Assembly: GCF_002127225.1 (NCBI RefSeq)
Contig: NZ_NFUR01000003.1
Coordinates: 1 to 64,000 of the forward strand
DNA: 64,000 bases
Source of the DNA: Sphingomonas sp. IBVSS2
GTDB taxonomy: Bacteria; Pseudomonadota; Alphaproteobacteria; Sphingomonadales; Sphingomonadaceae
Direction: 5' to 3'
Part shown: piece by piece, positions 26,061 through 34,484 of the stretch
Layout: each line of letters begins with the position of its first letter
Position numbering within the stretch: position 1 is the stretch's first letter
The notes under the pieces: model-generated
What the model was told of the DNA's origin: nothing
Databases searched by the model: none
The model's input: the letters and a program-made list of their open reading frames with translations, nothing else
Position numbers and translations under genes: made by a program

Positions 26061-26816
26061 ATGAACGCACCTTTCGAGTCGCTTCGGACCGGTCGCTATC
26101 CGGCCCATTCCGCGATGGCGGAGCATGTGCACGACGAAGCCAGCCTCTGCATCCTTGTCGCCGGGGAGTATCAGGAAAATGTGCGCGGGCGGCATGAGCG
26201 CTACCGGGCCGGGAGCCTGTCCTTCTGCCCGGCGGGCGAACCCCATTCCCAGCGCATCGGTCGCTCCGGCGCTTCCAAGCTGGTGTTGAATCCCACGCGC
26301 TTCGGCCTGGAATATCTTTCCGCGAATGTCCGGCTCGACGATGCGCCTGCGATCCACTCCGAAGCCATCGCGTCGATCGGTCGCCGGATCGTGGCGGAAC
26401 TGTCGATCGACGATATGTTCTCGCGCTTCGCGATCGAGGGCCTGGGCTATGAATTGCTGGCGCTCTTCGGAAGATCGGCGACCCGGCAGCAGGACACCCC
26501 GGCCCGCTGGTTGCGCGACGCCCGTGCCTATATCGACGCACATGCCTGCGAGCCGCGCAGCCTGGGGGAGATCGCGGCGGCGATCGGCTGCGATCCCGTC
26601 CGCCTGTCGCGCGGATTTCAGCGCGCGTTCGGGCACAGTATCGGCGAATATCAGCGCAAGCTTCGCGTCGCGGCCGCGTCCGACTTGCTCAGGTCCGGAC
26701 ATATGCCGCTCGCCGAGATCGCCCAATCCTGCGGCTTCTATGACCAGTCGCATCTGACGCGGAGCTTCAAGGCCGAGGTCGGCTGCACGCCGGCGGTTTT
26801 CCGAAAGGGCGCCTAG
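26061..26816 (+). CDS. AraC-family transcriptional regulator
   Basis: 251 residues. The C-terminal third has the double helix-turn-helix of AraC proteins (SLGEIAAAIGCDPVRLSRGF and MPLAEIAQSCGFYDQSHLTR, ending GCTPAVFRKG). The N-terminal part has a cupin-like start (HDEASLCILVAGEY, GSLSFCPAGEPHSQ). It stands upstream of the S41 peptidase gene on the same strand and may control it. The ligand is unknown. Confidence 0.87.
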   Translation: MNAPFESLRTGRYPAHSAMAEHVHDEASLCILVAGEYQENVRGRHERYRAGSLSFCPAGEPHSQRIGRSGASKLVLNPTRFGLEYLSANVRLDDAPAIHSEAIASIGRRIVAELSIDDMFSRFAIEGLGYELLALFGRSATRQQDTPARWLRDARAYIDAHACEPRSLGEIAAAIGCDPVRLSRGFQRAFGHSIGEYQRKLRVAAASDLLRSGHMPLAEIAQSCGFYDQSHLTRSFKAEVGCTPAVFRKGA

Positions 26817-26894
26817 CGTACAATCGTCCGCTGCGTCCAATACGGAAGGGCGGGGGCACGATAGTCGGCGGCGTATCCGATGGAGAATGTGCCG

Positions 26895-28406
26895 ATGACG
26901 ACCCCCAAAAGGTACCGAAACGCACCGATGATGGCGATGGCGTGCCTCGCCGGCCTTGCCCTGCAACCCGCCGCTGCACAGGAGGCCCGATCGGCGTTTC
27001 ATCGCGCCGAATGGCTGGAGGACTTCCAGGAGCTGAAGGCTGCGCTCGAGCGCACCTATGTCAATCTCGCCTGGATGGGATCGCCACAAAGCGGCATCGA
27101 TGTTCCGCGCCTGGAGCGCCGTACCCGGGATGCGCTGGCCCAGGCCGCTACCGATAGCGAGGCCGAAAAGGCGCTGCTCGATTTCGTCGCCGGTTTCCAT
27201 GACGGGCATCTGTCGCCCTTGCCCCGGCTCGCTGTCCCAACCGTCGCGCAGGCACCGGAACCCGAGGAGTCGGCACTGCTCCACGGACAATCGCCCACCG
27301 GCTGCGCCGCGCTGGGCTATGCTGTGACCGGCCCGGTGGTCTTTACGCTGCCGTTCGAAAGCCTGCCGGGATTCGCGATGCTCGGTGACGGGCTCGGCGA
27401 TCCGTTTCGCAGCGGCCTGGTGCCCGGCCCCGATGGCCGCAGAATCGGGATCGTGCGTATCCAGGAATTCGAGCCGACCGCATTCCCCGCGCTATGTACG
27501 CGCGCCTGGACTGCGCTCGAAGCTGCGGGCACCGCAGTCACGCGGCGTGCGATCGAGGACGCGGCGAGCGACCTGTGGTTCGCCGCGCTTGCCGAGACCC
27601 TGGCGACGCTTCGCGAGCAGGGCGCGGTCGCGATACTCGTCGATGTCGGCCGCAACAGCGGCGGCGGGGACAGCGGCGACTGGATGCCGCGGATGTTCAC
27701 CGATCGCGCCGTCGCATCGGCGCCGATGTCGATGGTCGATGCGCCGGTATCCGCCCAATATTTCGACGAGCAGATCCGCTCGATGAATCGGGGGCTTGCC
27801 GCCAAGCCCAAGGCCGACGGCGCCAGGGCATTGGCGCAGGCGCTGCGGTTCTTCGAAAGCGCGAGGGCGCGGATCGGCACGCAGCACTGCGATCTCTCCT
27901 GGGTCTGGACCGAACAGCGACCTTGGAGAAAGGATGCTTGCAACAATCTTCTCGCGGCCGGCTCTGCGGGCGGTTTCAGCAGCGGCCTGCCCAAAGGTGC
28001 CTATGGCGATCGTGATTTGGCGAGCCGGCTTTCCTGGTCCGCGACGATCGAATCGCATTTCGGCGCCTGGACAGGCCCGGTCTATGTGTTGACCGACAAC
28101 CGCAGCTTCTCGGCCGCGGAGATGTTTGTGGCGACGATGCGGGACAATGGCATCGCCAAGACGCTCGGCGCGCGGACTGGAGGGGATGGATGCGGGTTCA
28201 TGGCAAAGGGCGATCCGCTGGTGCTGGCCCATTCGCAGCTGCGCTTTCGGATCCCGAACTGCATGCGGCTGCGCGCGAACGGCGCGGATGAGGTCGCGGG
28301 CATTGCGCCCGATTTCCCGATCGCGCCGACGCAAGGTGAGAGCGCTCGCGGTCGCGCCGCACGCGCGCTCGCCGTGATCGCACGGGATATGCCACGCGCT
28401 AGATAG
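26895..28406 (+). CDS. exported S41-family peptidase-like protein
   Basis: 503 residues from the ATG at 26895 (GGAG 10 bases upstream; an ATG at 26880 lacks a site). A signal peptide (MMAMACLAGLALQPAAAQEA) leads to a helical N-domain and an S41 (C-terminal-processing protease) fold: ILVDVGRNSGGGD, then GPVYVLTDNRSFSAAEMF, whose SFSAAE carries the serine nucleophile, and ARTGGDGCGFM. It probably acts in the periplasm. Several Cys residues could form disulfides. It follows the AraC gene by about 80 bases. Confidence 0.8.
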   Translation: MTTPKRYRNAPMMAMACLAGLALQPAAAQEARSAFHRAEWLEDFQELKAALERTYVNLAWMGSPQSGIDVPRLERRTRDALAQAATDSEAEKALLDFVAGFHDGHLSPLPRLAVPTVAQAPEPEESALLHGQSPTGCAALGYAVTGPVVFTLPFESLPGFAMLGDGLGDPFRSGLVPGPDGRRIGIVRIQEFEPTAFPALCTRAWTALEAAGTAVTRRAIEDAASDLWFAALAETLATLREQGAVAILVDVGRNSGGGDSGDWMPRMFTDRAVASAPMSMVDAPVSAQYFDEQIRSMNRGLAAKPKADGARALAQALRFFESARARIGTQHCDLSWVWTEQRPWRKDACNNLLAAGSAGGFSSGLPKGAYGDRDLASRLSWSATIESHFGAWTGPVYVLTDNRSFSAAEMFVATMRDNGIAKTLGARTGGDGCGFMAKGDPLVLAHSQLRFRIPNCMRLRANGADEVAGIAPDFPIAPTQGESARGRAARALAVIARDMPRAR

Positions 28407-28509
28407 CAATGCTGGCGCGCTTTCTGGGATCGCCGCTGATATGCCTACGCACTCGATCCGCCCGATTCATCAATGACCAAGCCGGGCGGGCGCCATCCGC
28501 AAGGCCGCC

Positions 28510-28791
28510 GTGCCATGGGATTGCTTTGTGTCGCCGGGCGAGCAGCAGCCGCTCATCGAATATCTCTACGAGGCTGCCCAGGTGGCGCGCGACGTCGAGG
28601 GGTGGATATCCGCCAGCCTTCATCGCAGCCTCGACGGCACGCGTGTCGTCAATTACGCGCAGAGTGTCGATCGCGAAGCGGCGGAACGGGCGTTCGATCA
28701 CCTCCTTCAGAAGGGAATGATCGAAGGAAACAGACGCTACGGGGATGCCCATCCCGGGCTCTACGAGGTGGCCCTTGCGATTGAAAAATGA
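28510..28791 (+). CDS. antibiotic-biosynthesis-monooxygenase (ABM) domain protein
   Basis: 93 residues from a GTG. The core EYLYEAAQVARDVEGWISAS followed by LHRSLDGTRVVNYAQ is typical of the ABM dimeric alpha/beta barrel family. The first beta strand (usually an INxF.V pattern) is weakly preserved (WDCFVSPGEQQ), and no good ribosome site is seen, so the start may be altered. Such small proteins are cofactor-free oxygenases or ligand binders. The role here is unknown. Confidence 0.6.
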   Translation: MPWDCFVSPGEQQPLIEYLYEAAQVARDVEGWISASLHRSLDGTRVVNYAQSVDREAAERAFDHLLQKGMIEGNRRYGDAHPGLYEVALAIEK

Positions 28792-28953
28792 GGGCGCGCT
28801 GCCGTCTCCTGGCAAGGGCCGGCGGCACTCCCGATTGGGCGAACGCCGGGGTCGCCGAAATGGCCGAATTCTATCAGATGATCGGCGAAGCTCGCACGCC
28901 GGAACGCGCGCGGCGCAGGTCTACGCTGGTCCGGCAGATATTTCGTGCGTCGG

Positions 28954-29445
28954 TCAACCTAGCGCAGTCACGAGCCAAGCTCGGAATTGGCTGCGTCGTT
29001 TGGCGTCGAACGATTCATCCGCCGCGGCCGCGTTCATCTCGGCGATCGTCACGCCGGCCAGCGCTTCGCGCCACAGGGCTTCGGCTGCATGAAACGCGCG
29101 CGAAATGGGGCACGCGGCTCGACAGGCGGATGGTGGCGCCGGGCACGGACCGCGCTGCCGGATTTCCGTGCAGCGAAAGGCTGGCTGCGGACCTTCGATC
29201 GCGATCACGATATCGAGCAGCGAGATAGCGGAAGGCGCGCGCGCGAGGCGATAGCCGCCCTTCGCGCCGCGCCCCCCCGTCACGATACCGGCGCGCGACA
29301 GCGCCTGCAGGTGCTTGGCCAGATAGGCCGGCGGCAGCTCATGGAATTCGGCGAGCTTGGCACCGGGCAGGCCGCGTCCTTCCGGCACCGCCGCCAGTAC
29401 GCCACACACATGGACCGCCCATTCGACGCCGTCGCTGATTCTCAT
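28954..29445 (-). CDS. Rrf2-family transcriptional regulator
   Basis: 163 residues from the ATG at 29445 (AGGA 8 bases upstream, matching the usual MRISDGVEWAVH start; ATG at 29454 is an alternative). Winged helix with LPPAYLAKHLQALSRAGIV and GGRGAKGGYRLARAP. After it come spaced cysteines (C.(9)C.(5)C.(3)C in the RCTEIRQRGPCPAPPSACRA stretch), which may bind an iron-sulfur cluster as in IscR/NsrR types. It is divergent from the FAD oxidoreductase gene and probably controls it. Confidence 0.87.
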   Translation of the reverse strand: MRISDGVEWAVHVCGVLAAVPEGRGLPGAKLAEFHELPPAYLAKHLQALSRAGIVTGGRGAKGGYRLARAPSAISLLDIVIAIEGPQPAFRCTEIRQRGPCPAPPSACRAACPISRAFHAAEALWREALAGVTIAEMNAAAADESFDAKRRSQFRAWLVTALG

Positions 29446-29503
29446 TGCGGACATCCTATATCCACATTAAAGCGGATACAAATTGTCCGAAATGGAGGGC
29501 CCG

Positions 29504-30775
29504 ATGTCCGAGTTCGACGTCATTGTCGTTGGGGGAGGCATCGCCGGCCTGGTGGCCGCGGCCTTCGCCTCCAGAAACGGAAGCCGCGTCGTTCTTCTGG
29601 AAGCGTCGGCAACGTTCGGAGGGCGCGCCAGAACGCGGATCGTCTCGGGATATCATTTCAACCAGGGCGCACACGCTTTGTATCGCGACGGCTTGCTGGA
29701 TGAGATACTGCAGGACCTCGGTATTGCTGCGGCGGGCGGAGTGCCGCCCCTGGTCGCCGGTTTCTTCGTCGCGGGCGACACGCTGCACGCAGCCCCCTTC
29801 AGCGCGAGCGGGCTCGCTTCGACCTCGCTGCTTACCGATACCGAAAAGAGTGAAATGGGTAAGTTGCTTCGCGGTCTGCTCGATGGCTCGATAGAGACGC
29901 CGCCTGGCGGCAGCTTGCGTGATGCGCTGGCGGCACTCTCGCCGTCGCCCAGGGTTCGCTCGACGCTCGCCGCGATGGTTCGGCTGACAAGCATCGTCCA
30001 TGCACCGGACCTGGCCGACGCATCGGCGCTGCTCGGCCAGCTCGCTGGCGGATTGGCGCGAAACGCTCGCTACGTCGATGGCGGCTGGGAGACGATAGTC
30101 GACGGTCTCCGCTCCGCCTGCGTTGAATTTGGCGCCAGTCTTCGGTCGGGCTGTCCGGTTGCATCGATCGATCGCGGAGCGTCCTGGCGCGCGACACTCA
30201 GGGACGGGAGCTCTCTGACGGCTCGCGCGGTCATACTTGCGGTGAATCCGGCGCAAGCCATGGCGCTGTCCCCGCGAATCGAGGGCCTCGAGGAAGCGAC
30301 GAATGTAGTGCCGGCGAAGGTGGCATGCCTCGATATCGGTCTCGCGCACCTGCCGCGTCCCGACATCCTGTTCGCGCTCGACATCGATCGACCGCTCTAT
30401 TTCTCGGTTCATAGCGCAGCGGCCCGGCTCGCGCCGCAAGGCGCGGCGCTGTTGCACGCCATGCGGTACATCGAGCCGGACGAGAAGCCGAGCCGCGGCC
30501 AGCTCATCGCCGAGCTCGAAGGATTCATCGATCTGACGCAACCAGGATGGCGGGAGCAGGAGCGGGCGCGCCAATTCCTGGGGGCCATGCCGGTGAACTC
30601 GTCGATCCCGCTTGCCGCGAGGCGTGGCCTGCACGGGCGTCCGGGGGTCGCGGTTCCGAATGGCGAAGGCCTGTTCATCGCCGGCGACTGGGTGGGGCCG
30701 GTTGGCATGCTCGCCGACGCGGCGTCCGCAAGCGGCCGTTCGGCGGGCGAGGCCGCAGCGGCATTCGCGCGATGA
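29504..30775 (+). CDS. FAD-dependent oxidoreductase (amine oxidase/phytoene-desaturase type)
   Basis: 423 residues from the ATG at 29504 with GGAGGG 5 bases upstream. The dinucleotide-binding fold is at the very start (DVIVVGGGIAGLVAAAFASR, LLEASATFGGRART), with the family's YHFNQGAHALY motif next and the second FAD contact at the end (GLFIAGDWVGPVGMLADAA). It would oxidise a hydrophobic or amine substrate using FAD; carotenoid-type desaturation is possible but no carotenoid genes are near. The divergent Rrf2 gene 58 bases away is the likely regulator. Confidence 0.85.
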   Translation: MSEFDVIVVGGGIAGLVAAAFASRNGSRVVLLEASATFGGRARTRIVSGYHFNQGAHALYRDGLLDEILQDLGIAAAGGVPPLVAGFFVAGDTLHAAPFSASGLASTSLLTDTEKSEMGKLLRGLLDGSIETPPGGSLRDALAALSPSPRVRSTLAAMVRLTSIVHAPDLADASALLGQLAGGLARNARYVDGGWETIVDGLRSACVEFGASLRSGCPVASIDRGASWRATLRDGSSLTARAVILAVNPAQAMALSPRIEGLEEATNVVPAKVACLDIGLAHLPRPDILFALDIDRPLYFSVHSAAARLAPQGAALLHAMRYIEPDEKPSRGQLIAELEGFIDLTQPGWREQERARQFLGAMPVNSSIPLAARRGLHGRPGVAVPNGEGLFIAGDWVGPVGMLADAASASGRSAGEAAAAFAR

Positions 30776-30813
30776 CGCTGGTCACCTATGCGCAATAGGG
30801 AACCGGGGTCGGC

Positions 30814-31296
30814 CTATACGGGATCGCCCGCATCTTGCTCGTCATGGAGCCGACGCGTGAACTCCGAGGAAATCGTCAGCGCCTGCTCCGTGAAGGTTGC
30901 GATCATGTGCAGCTCGTCTTCCGAATGCCCCTCGTAGAGCCGTTCCATCGCGGCCTGCAGCGGCGCGTAGATCTGCCAGAGCGCTCGCATATTGTCGGCG
31001 CGGGTCGTCACGAGAACCCGGCGCCGGTCGTTCGGATCGGCCTGCCGCTCCGCATAGCCGGCACGCACGAGGCGGTCGATCGCCGTCGTCATTGCGCCGG
31101 TCGTGAGGCCGGTCCTGCGCGCGAGCTCGCCGGCGGTGACGCTGCCACCCATCTGGATGATGTCGAGGCACTCGAGGTCGGTCATGTTCAGGCCGACTTT
31201 CGCCGCGACGCCGTGGCTCACCATCAGCGCTTGGGCGCTGGAAGCCCGAAGCGCGTCCGTGAGCCGCATGATGGCCGCAACTCGTTCTCTTGACAT
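30814..31296 (-). CDS. MarR-family transcriptional regulator
   Basis: 160 residues from the ATG at 31296. Winged helix-turn-helix with GGSVTAGELARRTGLTTGAM and the beta wing ADPNDRRRVLV, typical of MarR. Such repressors respond to phenolic or toxic ligands. It is divergent from a small membrane-protein gene with only 46 bases between the starts, so one operator could control both. Confidence 0.88.
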   Translation of the reverse strand: MSRERVAAIMRLTDALRASSAQALMVSHGVAAKVGLNMTDLECLDIIQMGGSVTAGELARRTGLTTGAMTTAIDRLVRAGYAERQADPNDRRRVLVTTRADNMRALWQIYAPLQAAMERLYEGHSEDELHMIATFTEQALTISSEFTRRLHDEQDAGDPV

Positions 31297-31342
31297 TCGT
31301 GTATCTCGAAAATTAAGATATTTGATCGTTAGCCGATATCGG

Positions 31343-31810
31343 ATGACCGGGCCAGTGAGTTTCCACGTCGCGATCCTGCAGACAACCATCGTTTTCGGAG
31401 CCATCGGGCTCGGCGGCGGCCTTTACGAAATTCTCCTGATCGATCGCGTCTGGCCGAAGCAACCGCAACTGATCCAGCCCGAAAGGGGCGGTATCGACCG
31501 CAAGCTCTTCTGGATTCCGGCGCATACGATCTATGAACTTGCCCTGGCGGGTTCCTTGTGGGCGAACTGGCAGAATCCGTTCGCAAGATATTGCATCCTT
31601 GCCGCGCTCGCGGCGCATGCGATGACGCGAGTCTGGTCCATATTTCATTTCATCCCGGCGGCGCTCGGCTTCGAACGGGCGGGTGACCTCAACCGGTCGC
31701 AGACCGAGGCGGCATGGGCCTGGACCCGGCGCAGCCGCTGGCGGGTCGCGATAGAAGCGGTCGCCGTCGCCGCGCTCGCCATCGCCGTGATGGGAGCGGC
31801 GCCCCGATAG
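31343..31810 (+). CDS. four-helix integral membrane protein
   Basis: 155 residues from the ATG at 31343. Hydrophobic segments: VAILQTTIVFGAIGLGGGLY, IPAHTIYELALAGSLWANW, FARYCILAALAAHAMTRVW and VAIEAVAVAALAIAVMGA. No family is recognised with confidence. It is divergent from the MarR gene and shares its short intergenic region, so it is probably the MarR target, as many efflux or stress membrane proteins are. Confidence 0.65.
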   Translation: MTGPVSFHVAILQTTIVFGAIGLGGGLYEILLIDRVWPKQPQLIQPERGGIDRKLFWIPAHTIYELALAGSLWANWQNPFARYCILAALAAHAMTRVWSIFHFIPAALGFERAGDLNRSQTEAAWAWTRRSRWRVAIEAVAVAALAIAVMGAAPR

Positions 31811-31887
31811 GCGTGACCGGCATGACCGTCGAGCGCGCGTGCCTCGATACCGACGGCACGCTGCGGCGCAATTCCCGTCGTGCCGGT

Positions 31888-32583
31888 TCAGAACAGGCCG
31901 CCATTCGCGTCGATGACGGCCCCGGCAAGATAGCTGGACCTGCTCGACAGCAGGAACGATACCACGCCGGCGATTTCGGCCGGTTCGGCAAAGCGCTTCA
32001 TCGGGGTCCGCTGCATATAGGCCGAGCGGCCCGGTTCGGGAATCCGATCCGCCATCTGACCCTCGATGACGCCCGGGGCCACCGCATTCACGCGGATGCC
32101 GTCGCCTGCGAGCTGTCGCCCCAGACCGCGCGTGAGCTGGATGAGGGCGGCCTTGGAGGCCGCGTAGACGATATCATGACCTGGCTCGCGCCCAGCAACG
32201 GACGCCACGTTGACGATCGCCCCCGGTGTCGCCTGCGCGATCGCTCGCCTGGCGAACAAGGTCGACAGCAGCAGCGGAGCACGCAGGTTCACGTCGAGCG
32301 TCCGGCTCACCTCGTTATCCGCGATCTCCTCCCATCCCTTGCCGAGAAAGACGCCGGCATTGTTCACGAGACCGTCGAGACGGGAGAATTCGCGCGCGAT
32401 GGCGTCGAAGCCTGCCCGGATGGCGTTCGGATCCGAGAGATCGATTAGAATCGTTTCGCAGGCTGGGCTGCGTTTCAGGTCGATGCCGATGACGTTCCAT
32501 CCGTCGCTTTTCAGATCTTCGGCGATGGCTATGCCTAGCGATCCTGCCGCGCCGGTCACGATGACATTCTTCGGCTCAGTCAA
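31888..32583 (-). CDS. short-chain dehydrogenase/reductase (SDR)
   Basis: 231 residues from a TTG at 32583; GGGAG lies 6 bases before this TTG, whereas the ATG at 32625 would add residues unlike the family. The Rossmann motif VTGAAGSLGIAIAEDL, NNAG, catalytic Ser (VNVASVAG) and YAASKAA, and C-terminal YLAGAVIDANGG are all present. This is a classical NAD(P)H oxidoreductase; the substrate is unknown. Its start abuts the integrase remnant on the other strand. Confidence 0.85.
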   Translation of the reverse strand: MTEPKNVIVTGAAGSLGIAIAEDLKSDGWNVIGIDLKRSPACETILIDLSDPNAIRAGFDAIAREFSRLDGLVNNAGVFLGKGWEEIADNEVSRTLDVNLRAPLLLSTLFARRAIAQATPGAIVNVASVAGREPGHDIVYAASKAALIQLTRGLGRQLAGDGIRVNAVAPGVIEGQMADRIPEPGRSAYMQRTPMKRFAEPAEIAGVVSFLLSSRSSYLAGAVIDANGGLF

Positions 32584-32586
32584 AAC

Positions 32587-33153
32587 TTGCTCCCGATCCT
32601 GGAAGATGGCTGGTTTACCGGTCATTTGAGAGGCAAGCTTCTCGACCAGATCGACCGGCTGATCGACAAGCATATCCAGCGCTCGGATCGCATCAAGGAT
32701 CTCTATGAGGCGCTTATCCGCGCCATCTTCCGGCGGGTGATGCGGGAATGGGAATGGACCGATCGGGTACCGGCGTTCAAGAACTACAGCCGCGGCGGCA
32801 AGGTCCGGGTTCGATGGATCACCGAGGAGCAGGCCGAACGGCTGCTCAAGGAATTGCCCGAGCATCAGCGTGACGTGGTCGTGTTTGCGCTCGCGACAGG
32901 GCTTCGGCAGAGCGACGTGCCCACCTGGGTGCTACAGGAGCTGGGCGGCTGGATGTCGGAGTCGATGGTGCGCCGCTATGCGCATATGTCGGTGAAGCAC
33001 CTTCAGCCCTATGCCGACCAGCTGACTTTTGTGCCGAAAATCCGCGACGACGGAGAGGCGCAGAAAACTGCGGAAGCCGATGGTGCAAAATCACCCACAG
33101 CCCCGCGCAGGGACGTGCTGATTTTGGCGTCACAAGACGGTGCAAGATGTTGA
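32587..33153 (+). pseudogene. internally deleted tyrosine-recombinase integrase
   Basis: The N-terminal core-binding part is seen (LYEALIRAIFRRVMREWEWT) with the start of the catalytic domain including the first Arg (VVVFALATGLRQSDV). The frame then jumps directly to the far C-terminus (VLQELGGWMSESMVRRYAHM), which holds the tyrosine nucleophile. About 100 residues between, including the HxxR box, are missing, so the protein should be inactive. The remnant ends 18 bases from the 3' end of tRNA-Lys, the usual attachment point of such integrases. Confidence 0.78.
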
Positions 33154-33170
33154 GATGTAAGGAGAAGAAA

Positions 33171-33246
<76 letters not shown>

Positions 33247-33347
33247 ATTCCGGGTTGTTTCGGCGCCCTTGGTGGGTGCGCCTCCGCAGTGGAGGAGCGC
33301 CTTTAGCGGCGCGGTTTGCGGCTTGTAAACCCCCAATCACAAAAAAA

Positions 33348-34484
33348 TCACCAGCGCTGCACGCGGCGGCTCTGGCGGTCGATCGAGAGCAGGATTCCGA
33401 AGCAGATCATGAAGGTCATCACGGCCGTGCCGCCAAAGCTGATCAGCGGCAGCGGCACGCCCACCACCGGCGCCAGGCCCATCACCATCGCCATGTTGAT
33501 CGCGCAGTAATAGAAGATGGTGGCGGAAAGGCCCGCCGCCGTCAGCCGCGCGAAGCGGCTCTGCGCGCGCATGCTCACGCCGATCCCCCAGCGGATCAGG
33601 ATGCCGAAGCCTACGATCAGGAAGAAGCCGCCCATCAGCCCCCATTCCTCCATCATCGTCGCCAGCGCGAAGTCGGTATGGCCCTCGGGCAGATAGTCGA
33701 GATGGCTCTGGGTACCCTGCAGGAAGCCCTTGCCGAACACGCCGCCCGATCCGATCGCCACCTTGGACTGGCTGATGTGATAGCCGGTGCCCAGCGGATC
33801 GCTCTCGGGATCGAGGAAGATCAGCACGCGGTTGCGCTGATAGTCGTGCAGGACGAAATTCACCGCCAGCGGCGCCGCCACCGCCAGCGCCAGCGCGCCG
33901 CCGATGAACAGGCGCAGCGGGATGCCGGCCAGGAACATCACCGTCACGCCGCCCGCGGTGATCATCAGCGCCGTGCCGAGATCGGGCTGGAGCATGACGA
34001 GGCCGGCCGGGATGCCGATCAGCACGCAGGCAGGCCAGATCGCGCCGAACTTCCGGATCTCGCCTGCCGGCAATATCTCGTAGAATCGGGCCATCGCCAT
34101 CACGATCACCGGCTTCATCAGCTCGGAGGGCTGCAGCCGGATGAAGCCGAGGTCGAGCCATCGCTGGCTGCCGCCCGCCACCGCGCCGAGCAGCTCCACG
34201 CCGACCAGCATCACCACGATGACGATGTACATGGGGAAGGCGCCCAGCGCCCAGAAGCTCTCCGGCACGCGCGACAGGCCGATGGCCATGGCGAGGAAGA
34301 CGAAGAAGCGCAGGCCCTGGTTGAACGCCCAGGGCGTCATGCTGCCGCTCGCGGCCGAATAGAGCACGACCAGCCCGAACATGCCGATCGCCACCACCAG
34401 CCCGATGATCCGCCAGGGCAGCTGCGCCAGCGGTCCGGGCACGATGCCGGAGGGGCCGAGGCCCGAGGATTGGAGCGTGGCCAT
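33348..34484 (-). CDS. rodA: rod-shape SEDS glycosyltransferase RodA
   Basis: 378 residues, about ten membrane helices. RodA polymerises glycan strands from lipid II during cell elongation, together with PBP2. Family motifs include SGSMTPWAFNQGLRFFVF, LDLGFIRLQPSELMKP, PDLGTALMI and the late region FYYCAINMAMVMGL. The ATG overlaps the mrdA stop by one base, completing the mreBCD-mrdA-rodA operon. The length is normal for the family. Confidence 0.95.
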   Translation of the reverse strand: MATLQSSGLGPSGIVPGPLAQLPWRIIGLVVAIGMFGLVVLYSAASGSMTPWAFNQGLRFFVFLAMAIGLSRVPESFWALGAFPMYIVIVVMLVGVELLGAVAGGSQRWLDLGFIRLQPSELMKPVIVMAMARFYEILPAGEIRKFGAIWPACVLIGIPAGLVMLQPDLGTALMITAGGVTVMFLAGIPLRLFIGGALALAVAAPLAVNFVLHDYQRNRVLIFLDPESDPLGTGYHISQSKVAIGSGGVFGKGFLQGTQSHLDYLPEGHTDFALATMMEEWGLMGGFFLIVGFGILIRWGIGVSMRAQSRFARLTAAGLSATIFYYCAINMAMVMGLAPVVGVPLPLISFGGTAVMTFMICFGILLSIDRQSRRVQRW